Source: Saprospiraceae bacterium
GTDB lineage: Bacteria; Bacteroidota; Bacteroidia; Chitinophagales; Saprospiraceae
NCBI GenBank assembly: GCA_041392805.1
Contig: JAWKLJ010000001.1
Coordinates: 2,418,001 to 2,482,000 of the forward strand
DNA length: 64,000 nt
Reading direction: 5' to 3'
The position numbers were made by a program, and so were the translations under genes. Each line of letters begins with the position of its first letter. The stretch's first letter is position 1. This document shows positions 9,830-19,286 of the stretch, in pieces. The notes below the pieces were generated by a model. The model saw only the letters and a list, made by a program, of their open reading frames with translations. It was not told the DNA's origin and searched no databases.

Positions 9830-10172
9830 TAGTGAGGATGTTTTTAGTAGCGTTATTTACGGCATGTACCAGCTCCGTCCAGGTATCCAGTAAGCCTTCC
9901 AAAAAGGTCCGACCTTGACTAGTTATTTGGTAATACTTACGCGGAGGGCCTAAGCTTGACTCCTTCCAGGTGTATTCCAGCAGGTCTGCATTCTTAAGCC
10001 GGGTGAGCAGCGGATATAAGGTTCCTTCGACAACGATTAATTGTGATCCTTTTAGCTTCCTGATAATATCCGAAGGATATATCTCTCCTTCCGCTATTAT
10101 GGAGAGGACACAGAGTTCTAATATGCCTCTTCTCATTTGGGTCCTTGTTTTTTCTAAATTTTCCAGCATCAT
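9822..10172 (-). CDS. PadR-family transcriptional regulator
   Basis: 116 residues with the PadR winged helix: RRGILELCVLSIIAEGEIYPSDIIRKL, then TLYPLLTRLKNADLLEYTW and RKYYQITSQGR. PadR proteins are dimeric repressors that usually control a linked membrane protein and themselves, matching the 8-base overlap with the pspC gene. Two adjacent ATG codons (10172 and 10169) could start translation. The predicted promoter places the transcript start at or next to the ATG, so the mRNA may be almost leaderless. Confidence 0.9.
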   Translation of the reverse strand: MMLENLEKTRTQMRRGILELCVLSIIAEGEIYPSDIIRKLKGSQLIVVEGTLYPLLTRLKNADLLEYTWKESSLGPPRKYYQITSQGRTFLEGLLDTWTELVHAVNNATKNILTNE

Positions 10173-10176
10173 GACA

Positions 10177-10207
10177 CAAAGCTATATAAAAAAAGAGTAC
10201 TATGCAA
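10177..10207 (-). promoter_or_regulatory. Predicted Bacteroidota sigma-A promoter of padR-pspC
   Basis: On the minus strand TTG (10207-10205), a 20-base spacer and TAGCTTTG (10184-10177) match the TTG-N17..23-TAnnTTTG consensus. Confidence 0.6.
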
Positions 10208-10356
10208 CACATGGTACTACCTCTTTACATACTACCTCGACAAACACAGTAGCTTATTCGACGAATAGATTGATTTTGGGTTTGAAAGGGGATAAATGGA
10301 CTATTCTACGTATTTTTGCGTTACAAATGGGATTGTTGATGACTTAAAAAGGAAAG

Positions 10357-10932
10357 ATGAGAAAATTGATTTGTTTATTAAGCCTGTTATGGATCTCAAG
10401 CTCTGTATTGATTGGGCAATGTCAGATTGTTTTTGACGAGGTAGATGCCTTTGATAGCCTGCGGACCGTCGCTGCGGCACATATAAATATTGGCAACCTC
10501 ATTCCTAGCCAGTTTGAAACTGAAAATGGCCCTAAAATCATCGAACAGGGCAAAGCCATGTTTATGTATTCTGAACGAGATAGTATCAGTAGTTTTTTCC
10601 TTTTATTATCCATTCCAGAATATGGCTATCATCCCATCGATAGTGGCCAGAATGTACTCCTGAAATTATCGGACGAAGCCGTCATTGGCCTACATAACTT
10701 CCCAGATAAGGGACAATTTGATAAATCGACCAACATGCGTATCTATACCCATGCTTGTGTGGTGCCACTCGACCTGTTTTATAGATTGACTGATACCTAC
10801 ATTGAAAAAATTCGGATTAATTACAATAAACAAACGCAGACCATCAGCCTCTCTAAGGAACAGCAGCAGGCACTAAGGGCAGCCGTGGAGTGTGTGGGGA
10901 CAAGGATCGGAGTTTACCCAGTGAAGCCTTAG
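10357..10932 (+). CDS. Secreted protein of unknown function
   Basis: 191 residues with an N-terminal signal peptide (RKLICLLSLLWISSSVLIGQ, cleavage about residue 20). The mature part has no motif I recognise and no transmembrane helix. Two cysteines (CVVPLD, ECVGTR) lie in the C-terminal half. It is divergent from padR. A -7-like TATTTTTG lies at 10311-10318 but without a well-spaced -33 element. Function unknown. Confidence 0.75.
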   Translation: MRKLICLLSLLWISSSVLIGQCQIVFDEVDAFDSLRTVAAAHINIGNLIPSQFETENGPKIIEQGKAMFMYSERDSISSFFLLLSIPEYGYHPIDSGQNVLLKLSDEAVIGLHNFPDKGQFDKSTNMRIYTHACVVPLDLFYRLTDTYIEKIRINYNKQTQTISLSKEQQQALRAAVECVGTRIGVYPVKP

Positions 10933-11021
10933 CATGGCTGAAGCGCTTTTTGGGGGACGTGGAGGTATTGGATTGAGGGTTGATGGTGGCGAAAAGGGTA
11001 GCTATTTTTTAAAAAAGTCAT

Positions 11022-11029
11022 TAGCTTTG
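11022..11029 (+). promoter_or_regulatory. -7-like element TAGCTTTG upstream of nucleoside hydrolase
   Basis: TAGCTTTG matches TAnnTTTG and would start transcription about 20 bases before the ATG at 11056. No good TTG lies at the expected -33 distance, so support is partial. Confidence 0.4.
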
Positions 11030-11055
11030 GCATTCAACTAGCAAAATTCAAGTTG

Positions 11056-11997
11056 ATGGCCCTAAAAAAGCTCCTCTTCGATCACGATGGCGGTGTTGAC
11101 GATTTGCTCTCTTTGATGCTGGTGCTGACGATGAAACATGTCCAATTAAAAGGTATATCTATCACGCCAGCTGATTGTATTGCCGATTATGCGGAAGAGA
11201 GCACCTACAAGTTGCTACAGCTTTTCGGAAAAGAAAACATCCCGGTTGGTGTGGGTAATTACCATGGCATTAATGCCTTCCCCAGAGAATGGAGAGCTGG
11301 CCCTATGGTACTGAACGCCTTGCCAATGATGATCAACTTAGATATTCAACAACAAAAAGAAAAGACCCTGGGAAGTGTAGCGCTGCTGGCAACCCAATTG
11401 AGCAATGCAGCGGAAAAGGTCACTGTTCTACTCACGGGGCCCTGTTCCAATTTGGTCATCACCTTGGCCGAATTCCCCGAACTATTGGAGAAAGTGGAGG
11501 AGGTAATTTGGATGGGAGGAGCGGTGGATACTGGCGGAAATGTCGTTACGTATAACCACAATAGTACGGCAGAATGGAATGTTTTTTGGGATCCACTTTC
11601 TGCGCAAAAACTGTTGGAATACCAGGTTCCACTCACACTTATTCCTTTAGATGTTACCAATGCCGTCCCAGTTGGTTATGATTTTTTGAAACGCCTGGCA
11701 AATCAATCCAGTTACCTGGTTGCTCATCTTGCAGGACAATTCTGGGCGACAACCTTGAACACCATTCCTGCGTATGAATATACGTATTACATGTGGGATA
11801 TTTTAGCGACCAGCTACTTGGGAATCCCTGAAGCTTTTCATTTTGAAAACATGGAACTGGAAGTGGCTACTAAAGCACCAAATGCAGGCCAAACCTTGCG
11901 AAAGAAAGGATCGGGTCATTGGGTGAAGGTGGCCAAATCCGTAGACAAGGAAATTTTTTACGACTATATTTTGCAACAGTTTAAAATTAACTTTTGA
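11056..11997 (+). CDS. Inosine-uridine-type nucleoside hydrolase
   Basis: 313 residues from ATG 11056 (a TTG lies one codon upstream). The N-terminal calcium-binding motif DHDGGVDD replaces the usual DxDxGxDD, and the family's ALLTGPCSNL-like and WMGGAVDTGGN segments follow. AEWNVFWDP supplies the conserved NxxxDP ligands. It hydrolyses the N-glycosidic bond of ribonucleosides for base salvage. It overlaps or abuts the Nudix gene that follows, so the two are probably co-transcribed. Confidence 0.88.
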   Translation: MALKKLLFDHDGGVDDLLSLMLVLTMKHVQLKGISITPADCIADYAEESTYKLLQLFGKENIPVGVGNYHGINAFPREWRAGPMVLNALPMMINLDIQQQKEKTLGSVALLATQLSNAAEKVTVLLTGPCSNLVITLAEFPELLEKVEEVIWMGGAVDTGGNVVTYNHNSTAEWNVFWDPLSAQKLLEYQVPLTLIPLDVTNAVPVGYDFLKRLANQSSYLVAHLAGQFWATTLNTIPAYEYTYYMWDILATSYLGIPEAFHFENMELEVATKAPNAGQTLRKKGSGHWVKVAKSVDKEIFYDYILQQFKINF

Positions 11998-12008
11998 AAC
12001 TTAGCGCT

Positions 12009-12587
12009 ATGAATACAAAGGTAAAAATCAACAAAGAGGAAACGCTTTCCAACAATTGGTACACCCTACGCAAATATGTTTTTGATTACCAAAAAGCGGA
12101 TGGTAGCTGGGAAACACAAGAGCGGGAAGCCTATGACAGGGGCAATGGCGCGGCTATTCTGCTATACAATCAAGCACGGGGAACGGTCATCCTGACCCGG
12201 CAATTTCGGATGCCAACCTATGTCAATGGCAACCCATCAGGTATGCTCATCGAAGTATGTGCGGGGCTATTGGATGAAGACAATGCGGAAGATTGTATTC
12301 GCAGAGAAACGGAGGAAGAGACGGGTTATAAAATAAAAGACGTTCAGAAGGTATTTGAAGCTTACATGTCGCCTGGCTCCGTCACGGAGGTGCTCCATTT
12401 TTTCGTTGCGGCTTACACCAAGGAGATGAAAGTCAATGAAGGTGGTGGATTAGAAGAAGAGCACGAAAACATCGAAGTCATTGAAATGCCATTTGAGGAC
12501 GCCTATGCCATGATACAAAAAAGAGAGATAAAGGATGCGAAAACGATCATGTTGTTGCAATATGCCAAGTTGAATGGCTTATGTTGA
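12009..12587 (+). CDS. nudK: Nudix hydrolase, NudK (GDP-mannose pyrophosphatase)-like
   Basis: 192 residues from ATG 12009, 11 bases after the preceding stop; a TTG at 11994 would give five extra residues and an overlap. The NudK signature is clear: LTRQFRMPTYVNGN, then EVCAGLLDEDN and the Nudix box with RRETEEETGY, with YMSPGSVTE downstream. The enzyme hydrolyses GDP-mannose or related sugar nucleotides. Its pairing with a nucleoside hydrolase suggests a small nucleotide-salvage operon (inference). Confidence 0.85.
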   Translation: MNTKVKINKEETLSNNWYTLRKYVFDYQKADGSWETQEREAYDRGNGAAILLYNQARGTVILTRQFRMPTYVNGNPSGMLIEVCAGLLDEDNAEDCIRRETEEETGYKIKDVQKVFEAYMSPGSVTEVLHFFVAAYTKEMKVNEGGGLEEEHENIEVIEMPFEDAYAMIQKREIKDAKTIMLLQYAKLNGLC

Positions 12588-12596
12588 AAGAAAGTA

Positions 12597-14657
12597 TCAT
12601 TTCATTTCCAATACCTGATTTTCGCTTATCTTTTTTAAGGGCAGGGTAAAGAAAAAAGTACTACCCTTACCAACTTTGCTCTCTAACCAGATTTCGCCCT
12701 GGTATTTTTGTATTATTTTCTTGCAGGTAGCCAGGCCGATACCCGAGCCGAGGTAGATACTCCGGTTATTTAGGCGAGTGAACATTTCAAAAATCCGATC
12801 GTGATAAACAGGGGCAATTCCAATGCCATTGTCTGCGACCTCAAATAATACCTGGTCTTTTTCCTGTTTGCAATTAATTCGGACTTGGGGATTTGGAGAC
12901 TCATTGTATTTTAGACCATTTTCCACCAAGTTTTTCAATACCATAAACAATTCGGATTTATGGCCTAGAATGACCGGCAATTCTTCAGAAAAAATTTGTG
13001 CGTTTTTTTCTTCCAGCATACTCCGAAGCCCCATTTTTATTTCTTCCAGCAGGACATTCAAATCGATGGCTTTACCCGTTTTTTGACCTTGAGCGCCGAT
13101 CCGAGAATGGGCCAATATATCTTCCACCAGGCCATACAATTGTTTGGTGTTTCGAGTAACAAACCCCATGTACTCCTGCAAGTCTGGGTCAGCTATCTTT
13201 TCGAGTTTTCGTTGCATAAGGTTTACAAAACTGGTAATATTCCGAAGGGGTTCTTTGAGGTCATGAGAAGCAATGTAAGTAAAGCGTTCCAGTTCATCAT
13301 TGGATTGTAGGAGTTTCTGGTTGGCGGCTTCTAGGGCGGCGGTTCTTTCCTCTACTTTTTGTTCAAGGTCTCTATTGAGTTTTGCTTTTACTCGATTTGA
13401 TTTATATAGTATGATAGTAATAATAACCACTAATAAAGCAATTAAACTAGCCCCAATGGCCATCAGCGTGCGCTGACCAAGGATAAGTGCTTGGTGTTTT
13501 TGTTCGTTGATTAATTTCTCATTTTCAGCTTGTTCTACTTTTAGCTCATAAGTCGTTTCTAGTTTCGCTATTCGATCATGAGTGATTTCATTAAAAAGCG
13601 TATCCTTTAAAGCCTCATACATTACATTATAATGGTAGGCATTCTCATAATCATGGATATCCACATAGATCATTGATAAGTCTTTATACATTGTGGGAAG
13701 AAGAGAGGTTAATATGCCATCTTGTGCCAATTTGATCGCCTCTTTGTAATAAGCAATCGCCTCTTCATAACGCTCCATTTCTTTATAAAGATTGGCAATA
13801 ACGCCATACATACTAGGAATATCAGCTACTGAATGAATCTGCTGGTATATTTGAAGTGCTTCTTTTTGAATAGCAAGGGCCTTCTCAAAATACTTTTGAT
13901 ACTGATATATTTCTCCAATATAATAAAGCGTTTCTGCTACTCTATTTTGATGCTTTAATTTTTTGTAGATGACCAAAGCATCTTGATAATGCTGGAGGGC
14001 ACTATCATATTTTTCCAACATACAATCAACATAACCAATATCAAGCTGGGCATACGCAAGATTGGCCTCCCCCCCTTTTAATCGGGCAGCTTCCGCTGAT
14101 TTCAAATAATAGTCAATAGCTTTTTTTTCATCTCCCAACTCCTCATGGATAATCCCAATATTTGCATAAGTTGACATAGGATCTATAAATTCACCAGTCT
14201 CTCCATCATGCACCAGGGCTTCTTGGAAATACTGTAGCGATAAGGGATAGTTTCCTTGATTCAAATAATAAGTGCCAATATTATTTTTAGCAATAGCCAA
14301 ACAGTAAGGATCATCCAATACAATGGCAAGATCAAGTGCCACCTTGGTATAAAGGTAAGCGCTGTCGATAGGCCCGGAAGCATTATAAGAAAGTCCAATG
14401 GTATTGTACGCAAAGAAAACACCTTTTTGGTAAGCAATGGTTTTGGCAATAGCAAGCGCATCATATCCCAAAGCAATAGCTTTAGGATAATCAAAATCAT
14501 GATAGGCTTCGCTCAGTCTGATTAATAAATCTACTCGATCTTTACCATCCGTAGCTTGGGTATAAAGATGTTCCAAGCTATCAATCATCATGTTTTGGCT
14601 AAATCCGACTGTTTGAAAAATACCTATTAGGAAAAGTATTCTCCCCTTTTTTAACAC
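12597..14657 (-). CDS. TPR-containing sensor histidine kinase
   Basis: 686 residues starting at GTG 14657, preceding a signal peptide (residues 1-20). About six tetratricopeptide repeats span residues 40-340 (for example ALQHYQDALVIYKKL, EAIAYYKEAIKLAQ), so the sensor part is periplasmic. One membrane helix (about 393-415) and a coiled coil lead to the HisKA domain with the phospho-accepting H465 (ASHDLKEPLRN), then HATPase motifs (ENGLKYNES, DNGIGI, GSGIGLATCKKI). No receiver or response regulator is adjacent. This architecture is frequent in Bacteroidota; the signal sensed is unknown. Confidence 0.9.
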   Translation of the reverse strand: MLKKGRILFLIGIFQTVGFSQNMMIDSLEHLYTQATDGKDRVDLLIRLSEAYHDFDYPKAIALGYDALAIAKTIAYQKGVFFAYNTIGLSYNASGPIDSAYLYTKVALDLAIVLDDPYCLAIAKNNIGTYYLNQGNYPLSLQYFQEALVHDGETGEFIDPMSTYANIGIIHEELGDEKKAIDYYLKSAEAARLKGGEANLAYAQLDIGYVDCMLEKYDSALQHYQDALVIYKKLKHQNRVAETLYYIGEIYQYQKYFEKALAIQKEALQIYQQIHSVADIPSMYGVIANLYKEMERYEEAIAYYKEAIKLAQDGILTSLLPTMYKDLSMIYVDIHDYENAYHYNVMYEALKDTLFNEITHDRIAKLETTYELKVEQAENEKLINEQKHQALILGQRTLMAIGASLIALLVVIITIILYKSNRVKAKLNRDLEQKVEERTAALEAANQKLLQSNDELERFTYIASHDLKEPLRNITSFVNLMQRKLEKIADPDLQEYMGFVTRNTKQLYGLVEDILAHSRIGAQGQKTGKAIDLNVLLEEIKMGLRSMLEEKNAQIFSEELPVILGHKSELFMVLKNLVENGLKYNESPNPQVRINCKQEKDQVLFEVADNGIGIAPVYHDRIFEMFTRLNNRSIYLGSGIGLATCKKIIQKYQGEIWLESKVGKGSTFFFTLPLKKISENQVLEMK

Positions 14658-14835
14658 ACGCGTTTAATTGTAAGGTGTTTTACATCATGAAAATATCTAT
14701 ATTTTTTAATAATACAATCTTTACCGTATAGAAAATCGCCCAATGGGTCATTATTGTTGGAAATGACCGTTTTAAGCAGAAATAATTGGCAAAATTGTTA
14801 ATATCTCGCTTGGCCTTAGAGACGGAAAAAAAATT

Positions 14836-14932
14836 AATGGTACCACTTTTGATTCGCTAACATTTTTAAAGCAACTGACAGTATGGAAGTTGTGTGAAAA
14901 TATTCGAGAATCTTTTAAAAAGTGGTATTATT
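14836..14932. other. Imperfect inverted repeat in a 490-bp gene-free stretch
   Basis: AATGGTACCACTTTT (14836-14850) and AAAAGTGGTATTATT (14918-14932) pair at 12 of 15 positions across a 67-base AT-rich interval. The stretch 14658-15148 separates divergent genes and shows no convincing promoter or ORF. Confidence 0.35.
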
Positions 14933-15148
14933 TATTTCCGTCAAACTACTAAGGAAAATGGTTCTCTGATAATTTTTGTGCGCTAGCCAGAAAAGTGGAA
15001 ATAATAGAAGTTGTGCTATCTTTTTAGAAATTCTTTGTTTTTTGCCCGTATTGATATTACCTTAGAACGGCAGGATTCAAACTGCAAATGCAAAACGATA
15101 TTACTAACTAAGGTGGGTACCGTAAAACCTGCTGAAACAAAATGGAAA

Positions 15149-16516
15149 ATGGAAAAATTTAATATCAATCGCCGTCGTTTTCTTCAAACGGCTTCCGCCA
15201 CCTTGGCTTATTCGGCCCTGGGTGCCAGAGGTCTCCACCTCATCAACCCGCAACAACCTATCAAAGTAGGACTTATCGGAACGGGCTGGTATGGCAAAAG
15301 CGATCTCTTTCGGTTGATCCAGGTCGCCCCGGTAGAAGTGGTTTCTTTGTGTGATGTAGACAAAAACCTTTTGGCAAAAGCGGCCGAGTTGACTAGCCAG
15401 CGCCAAAAATCGGGCAAAGTCCCACGTACTTATACCGATTATCGCAAAATGTTAGCGGAAGGAGATTTGGATATTGTCCTCATTGGAACACCTGATCACT
15501 GGCATGCCTTGCAATGCATCGATGCCGTCAAAGCAGGCGCCCATGTCTATGTCCAAAAGCCCATTAGTGTAGATGTGATGGAAGGCGAAGCGATGGTAGC
15601 CGCTGCCCGGAAATACAATAAAGTCGTACAGGTGGGTACACAGCGAAAAAGCACCCCTCACCTGATTGATGCCAAGAAAAAAATTGTAGATGCTGGGCTA
15701 TTAGGAAAGGTCTCTCATGTAGAAATGTGTTGCTATTACCATATGCGTGCCAATGGCAATCCAGCGGTGGAGCCTGTTCCGGATTTTTTTGATTATGAAA
15801 TGTGGACCGGCCCCGCGCCTTTAAGACCCTATGATGGCCTGCCTCATATCCGCTGGTGGAGAACTTTCCAGGAGTACGGCAATGGCATCATGGGAGATAT
15901 GTGCGTACATATGTTGGATACTGTTCGTTGGATGTTAGGACTAGGCTGGCCCAAACGCATTTCCTCTACCGGAGGTATTTATGTACAAAAAGAGGGTAAG
16001 TCAAATATAGCCGACACCCAATCCGCTGTTTTCGAATACGACGAACTCAATTGCGTCTGGCAGCACCGCAGCTGGGGGACACCTGCCGATAAAGATTACC
16101 CTTGGTCTTTCAAATTGTTTGGAGAAAAAGGGACCTTGTCTGGTAGTACCATGCAATATGATTTTGTGCCTTATGGCGACGGAGACCCCATTCATCAGGA
16201 TGTTTTGTTTGAAAAAGAAAAGTATCCTGAGGATTTAACAGAAGAGCGCATTGAGCTCAATGCGGCTCCGGCAACCCGCCTCCATATGCTCGACTTCCTG
16301 GATGCTATCGACAAAAAAAGTCGGCCGATAGCCGATATAGAAGAGGGCCATATTTCCACTGCAAGCTGCATCCTGGCAAATATGTCGATGGAGCTCGGAC
16401 GCCCACTGGTGTACGATCCCATCAAAAGAAAAGTAGTCAAAGACCGAGAGGCGACTAAGTTGCTAGAACGTGCCTACCGAAAACCATGGGAACACCCGAA
16501 TCCAGATAAGGTATAG
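15149..16516 (+). CDS. TAT-exported Gfo/Idh/MocA-family oxidoreductase
   Basis: 455 residues from ATG 15149, chosen because it places a twin-arginine signal (NRRRFLQTASATLAYSALGA) at the N-terminus; upstream in-frame codons add only unlikely sequence. The Rossmann motif is VGLIGTGWYG near residue 42. The usual EKP motif reads QKP (VYVQKPISVDV), a variant common in exported members. GDMCVHMLDTVRWMLGL fits the conserved C-terminal metal/substrate region. It should oxidise or reduce a sugar or cyclitol with a tightly bound NAD(P). The SMP-30-like gene follows 203 bp downstream. Confidence 0.88.
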   Translation: MEKFNINRRRFLQTASATLAYSALGARGLHLINPQQPIKVGLIGTGWYGKSDLFRLIQVAPVEVVSLCDVDKNLLAKAAELTSQRQKSGKVPRTYTDYRKMLAEGDLDIVLIGTPDHWHALQCIDAVKAGAHVYVQKPISVDVMEGEAMVAAARKYNKVVQVGTQRKSTPHLIDAKKKIVDAGLLGKVSHVEMCCYYHMRANGNPAVEPVPDFFDYEMWTGPAPLRPYDGLPHIRWWRTFQEYGNGIMGDMCVHMLDTVRWMLGLGWPKRISSTGGIYVQKEGKSNIADTQSAVFEYDELNCVWQHRSWGTPADKDYPWSFKLFGEKGTLSGSTMQYDFVPYGDGDPIHQDVLFEKEKYPEDLTEERIELNAAPATRLHMLDFLDAIDKKSRPIADIEEGHISTASCILANMSMELGRPLVYDPIKRKVVKDREATKLLERAYRKPWEHPNPDKV

Positions 16517-16523
16517 GGGTTGA

Positions 16524-16684
16524 GATGTCGGTGAGAAACACCGACATCAGCTTAGGTGAGAAACACCGACATCAGCTACGGTTTAAACCACTGCCGTTGC
16601 AGGTGTTTTTCACCTGCAACTCGCCCGGGCGAATGTTCTACATCAGAAGTTTATCTAGGGAGCACCTTGCCAAACTTCTGATGT
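16524..16684. repeat. Cluster of three hairpins between the oxidoreductase and SMP-30 genes
   Basis: First stem: GATGTCGGTG (16524-16533) with CACCGACATC (16539-16548), followed by a half copy at 16555-16574. Second: GTTGCAGGTG-TTTTT-CACCTGCAAC (16596-16620). Third: ACATCAGAAGTTT (16640-16652) with AAACTTCTGATGT (16672-16684), a perfect 13-bp stem. The first family recurs at 51021-51046 and the second at 7490-7514. They may act as terminators or processing sites; the repetition suggests a dispersed repeat. Confidence 0.7.
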
Positions 16685-16719
16685 CTGAGACAATTTTTCA
16701 AAAAAATTTTCATCAAAAA

Positions 16720-17607
16720 ATGAAATCTAAATTAACACTGCTTGTATTATTATTCCCGCTAATCGGATTTTGCCAAGCTGTTTCGAAGCTTATTGCCAAG
16801 GATGCTGTGCTCAAACAAATAGGGGTAGACTTCAGCTTTACGGAAGGCCCGGCAGTTGATGCTATGGGCAATGTATATTTCACCGACCAGCCTAATGACC
16901 GGATCATGAAATGGTCGACCGAAGGTAAAATTGAAGTCTACCTGTCACCTTCAGGGCGGGCGAATGGCTTGCATTTTGATCACAATGGCAATTTACTGGC
17001 TTGCGCCGATGAGCACAATCAATTGTGGCAAATTGCCCCTAATAAAGAAGTTACCGTTTTAGTCAAAGATTTTGAAGGGAAAAAATTGAATGGACCAAAC
17101 GACCTTTGGGTGGATCCAAAAGGCGGTATTTATTTTACTGACCCTTTTTACAAAAGAGACTATTGGAACCGAACCGAGAAAGAAATCGAAAAAGAGAATG
17201 TCTATTACCTTTCACCAGATAAAAAAACGCTACGCATCGCAGCAGGTGATTTCGTTCGCCCCAATGGTATTATCGGCACAAAAAACGGCAAAAAACTATT
17301 TGTGGCGGATATCAATGACAAAAAGACCTACACCTACACCATCAATCCTGATGGTACACTCTCCAATCGCACCCTTTTCACGGAGATGGGCTCAGATGGC
17401 ATGACCCTAGATAGTAAAGGCAACCTTTACCTGACCGGGAAAGGAGTAACTGTCTTTAATAAGAAAGGGAAACAAATTGCACATATCAAGGTAGATGAAG
17501 GCTGGACGTCCAATGTCACCTTTGGCGGAAAGCAGCGCAAAACCTTGTTTATTACAGCCATGAAATCTTTGTATACGTTAGAAATGAAAGTAAAAGGAAT
17601 ACGATAA
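16720..17607 (+). CDS. SMP-30/gluconolactonase-family secreted lactonase
   Basis: 295 residues from ATG 16720, which places a signal peptide (KSKLTLLVLLFPLIGFCQ) at the start. The beta-propeller motifs are present: FTEGPAVDAMGNVYFTD, LNGPNDLWVDPKGGIYFTDPFY, RPNGIIGTKNG and GSDGMTLDSKGNLYLT, supplying the Glu/Asn/Asp metal ligands. It probably opens a sugar lactone in the periplasm, possibly the product of the oxidoreductase before it (inference from adjacency). Confidence 0.88.
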   Translation: MKSKLTLLVLLFPLIGFCQAVSKLIAKDAVLKQIGVDFSFTEGPAVDAMGNVYFTDQPNDRIMKWSTEGKIEVYLSPSGRANGLHFDHNGNLLACADEHNQLWQIAPNKEVTVLVKDFEGKKLNGPNDLWVDPKGGIYFTDPFYKRDYWNRTEKEIEKENVYYLSPDKKTLRIAAGDFVRPNGIIGTKNGKKLFVADINDKKTYTYTINPDGTLSNRTLFTEMGSDGMTLDSKGNLYLTGKGVTVFNKKGKQIAHIKVDEGWTSNVTFGGKQRKTLFITAMKSLYTLEMKVKGIR

Positions 17608-17648
17608 AAAATAACTCGCCTATTTGAACAAAATCGATCTTCACTTCG

Positions 17649-17678
17649 TTGTACATGCAACTAATTTTTATAGCTTTG
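17649..17678 (+). promoter_or_regulatory. Predicted sigma-A promoter of the marR-efflux operon
   Basis: TTG (17649-17651), exactly 19 bases, then TAGCTTTG (17671-17678): a full match to the Bacteroidota consensus, 26 bp before the ATG at 17704. Confidence 0.75.
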
Positions 17679-17703
17679 CCGCCCATTATTGGGTGCTACT
17701 ATT

Positions 17704-18141
17704 ATGCCATTACCAGATTTAGAAAAAAACATCTTGCCATGGATCGGGAAAACAGCTAAAATGATGGCCATTTTCATGATGGAAAAGTTCAAGCAACACC
17801 ACTTGGACTTGACCTTGGAACAGCTTATTATGCTTAAAATCCTACATGATGAAGATGGACGACCACAGCATGACCTGGCGCTTGTGACGGAGCGTCACAA
17901 GGCTTCCCTTACTAGACTGATTGGCACAATGGAAAAGAAAAATCTGGTTATTCGAATTCCCCACAAAACGGACAAGCGTGTCAATTGCATCTTCCTGACA
18001 AAACATGGGCGGGATTACTTCCAATCCACTTTACCTATTTTGAGGGAGGCCATGCAGGATATACAAACTGGGCTTGGCGCCGAAGAAGTCAACAGCTTGA
18101 TCCAAACTTTAAAAAAGGTACAAACAAATTTGAAGGTATAA
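17704..18141 (+). CDS. MarR-family transcriptional regulator
   Basis: 145 residues from ATG 17704. The winged helix-turn-helix is evident: LTLEQLIMLKILHDEDGRPQHDLA, ERHKASLTRLIGTMEKKNLV and the wing KTDKRVNCIFLT. It heads an operon with an RND efflux pump (27 bp to the next start) and probably represses it until an inducer binds, the standard arrangement for MarR/RND loci. Confidence 0.9.
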   Translation: MPLPDLEKNILPWIGKTAKMMAIFMMEKFKQHHLDLTLEQLIMLKILHDEDGRPQHDLALVTERHKASLTRLIGTMEKKNLVIRIPHKTDKRVNCIFLTKHGRDYFQSTLPILREAMQDIQTGLGAEEVNSLIQTLKKVQTNLKV

Positions 18142-18168
18142 ATTACACTTGCAGTACAATCTAATTTT

Positions 18169-19278
18169 ATGCGAAGAATAATTACATCCGTTTTAGGCTT
18201 GCTTATCATATTGGGTGCGTTTTTGATTGCTAGAAAGTTAGCTTCCCTCAGCAACCAACCCCAACCTATCGAGCAAAAGTTAATCCTTCCGGTTTCAGTC
18301 GAAACGGTAAAAAATAGCAATACGCCTATCACCCTTACCACTAGTGGTAACCTCATGGCTAAAAACAGGGTGGAACTCTATTCCGAAGTGAGTGGCATTT
18401 TCGAGAACAGTGCCAAAGAGTTCAAACCAGGTAACGCTTATAGCCAAGGCCAAACCTTACTCCGTATCAACAGCGATGAGCACCGAGCCAACTTGAAAGC
18501 ACAAAAAAGTAACCTCTATAATCAGCTGGTACTTCTCATGCCTGATTTACGGCTTGATCACGCTGAGGGCTTTCCTAAATGGGGAGAATATATTAGTAAT
18601 TTTAAGGTAGATGAACCGCTTAAAGCCATGCCCGAGCCCAGTTCGGAAAAAGAAAAGCTATTTCTCTCGGGTAAAGGTATTTATACTACTTATTTCAACA
18701 TCAGCAACCTCGAAGAGCGGCTTACAAAGTACATCATTAAGGCCCCCTTTTCTGGCATTTTGACAGAGGCCTTGGTCAACCCAGGCGCCTTGGTTCGCAA
18801 CGGACAAAAATTGGGAGAGTTTATTAGCGCTGGTGTCTATGAAATGGAAGTGAATATCAATATTGCCTACCGCAATTTACTAGCTGTTGGGAAATCTGTC
18901 CAACTTCACAACCTCGAAAAAACACAGCATTGGACAGGTAAAGTGATTCGTGTCAATGGCAGAGTTGACCAGGCCTCGCAAACCATAAAAGTTTACATCC
19001 AAGTGGCGGATAATGCGCTCAAAGAAGGTATGTACCTCGCAGCGGAGTTGATGGCCAAAGAAGAAGAAGATACTTATGAGCTTAGTCGCAAACTTCTTTT
19101 TGATGAAAACAAGGTCTTTGTAGTAAGAGACAGCCTCCTTGATGTTGTTGTCGTAAATCCCATTTTCTTCAAAGAGACATCAGTGGTGGTTAAAGGTCTC
19201 ACCGATGGAACCTTGCTCCTCTCCAAACCTGTTCCTGGTGCTTACAAAGGCATGCAGGTCGCTATCCTCCAAAATTAA
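18169..19278 (+). CDS. RND efflux periplasmic adaptor (HlyD/MFP family)
   Basis: 369 residues. A single N-terminal membrane helix (about 4-24) is followed by a barrel-sandwich region split by a short helical hairpin, with the second lipoyl half KAPFSGILTEALVNPGALVRNGQKLGEF near 195. The beta-barrel part follows (KVIRVNGRVDQASQTIKVYIQV). It links the inner-membrane pump to an outer-membrane channel. The pump gene starts 8 bases after its stop. Confidence 0.9.
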   Translation: MRRIITSVLGLLIILGAFLIARKLASLSNQPQPIEQKLILPVSVETVKNSNTPITLTTSGNLMAKNRVELYSEVSGIFENSAKEFKPGNAYSQGQTLLRINSDEHRANLKAQKSNLYNQLVLLMPDLRLDHAEGFPKWGEYISNFKVDEPLKAMPEPSSEKEKLFLSGKGIYTTYFNISNLEERLTKYIIKAPFSGILTEALVNPGALVRNGQKLGEFISAGVYEMEVNINIAYRNLLAVGKSVQLHNLEKTQHWTGKVIRVNGRVDQASQTIKVYIQVADNALKEGMYLAAELMAKEEEDTYELSRKLLFDENKVFVVRDSLLDVVVVNPIFFKETSVVVKGLTDGTLLLSKPVPGAYKGMQVAILQN

Positions 19279-19286
19279 TTTAGACC

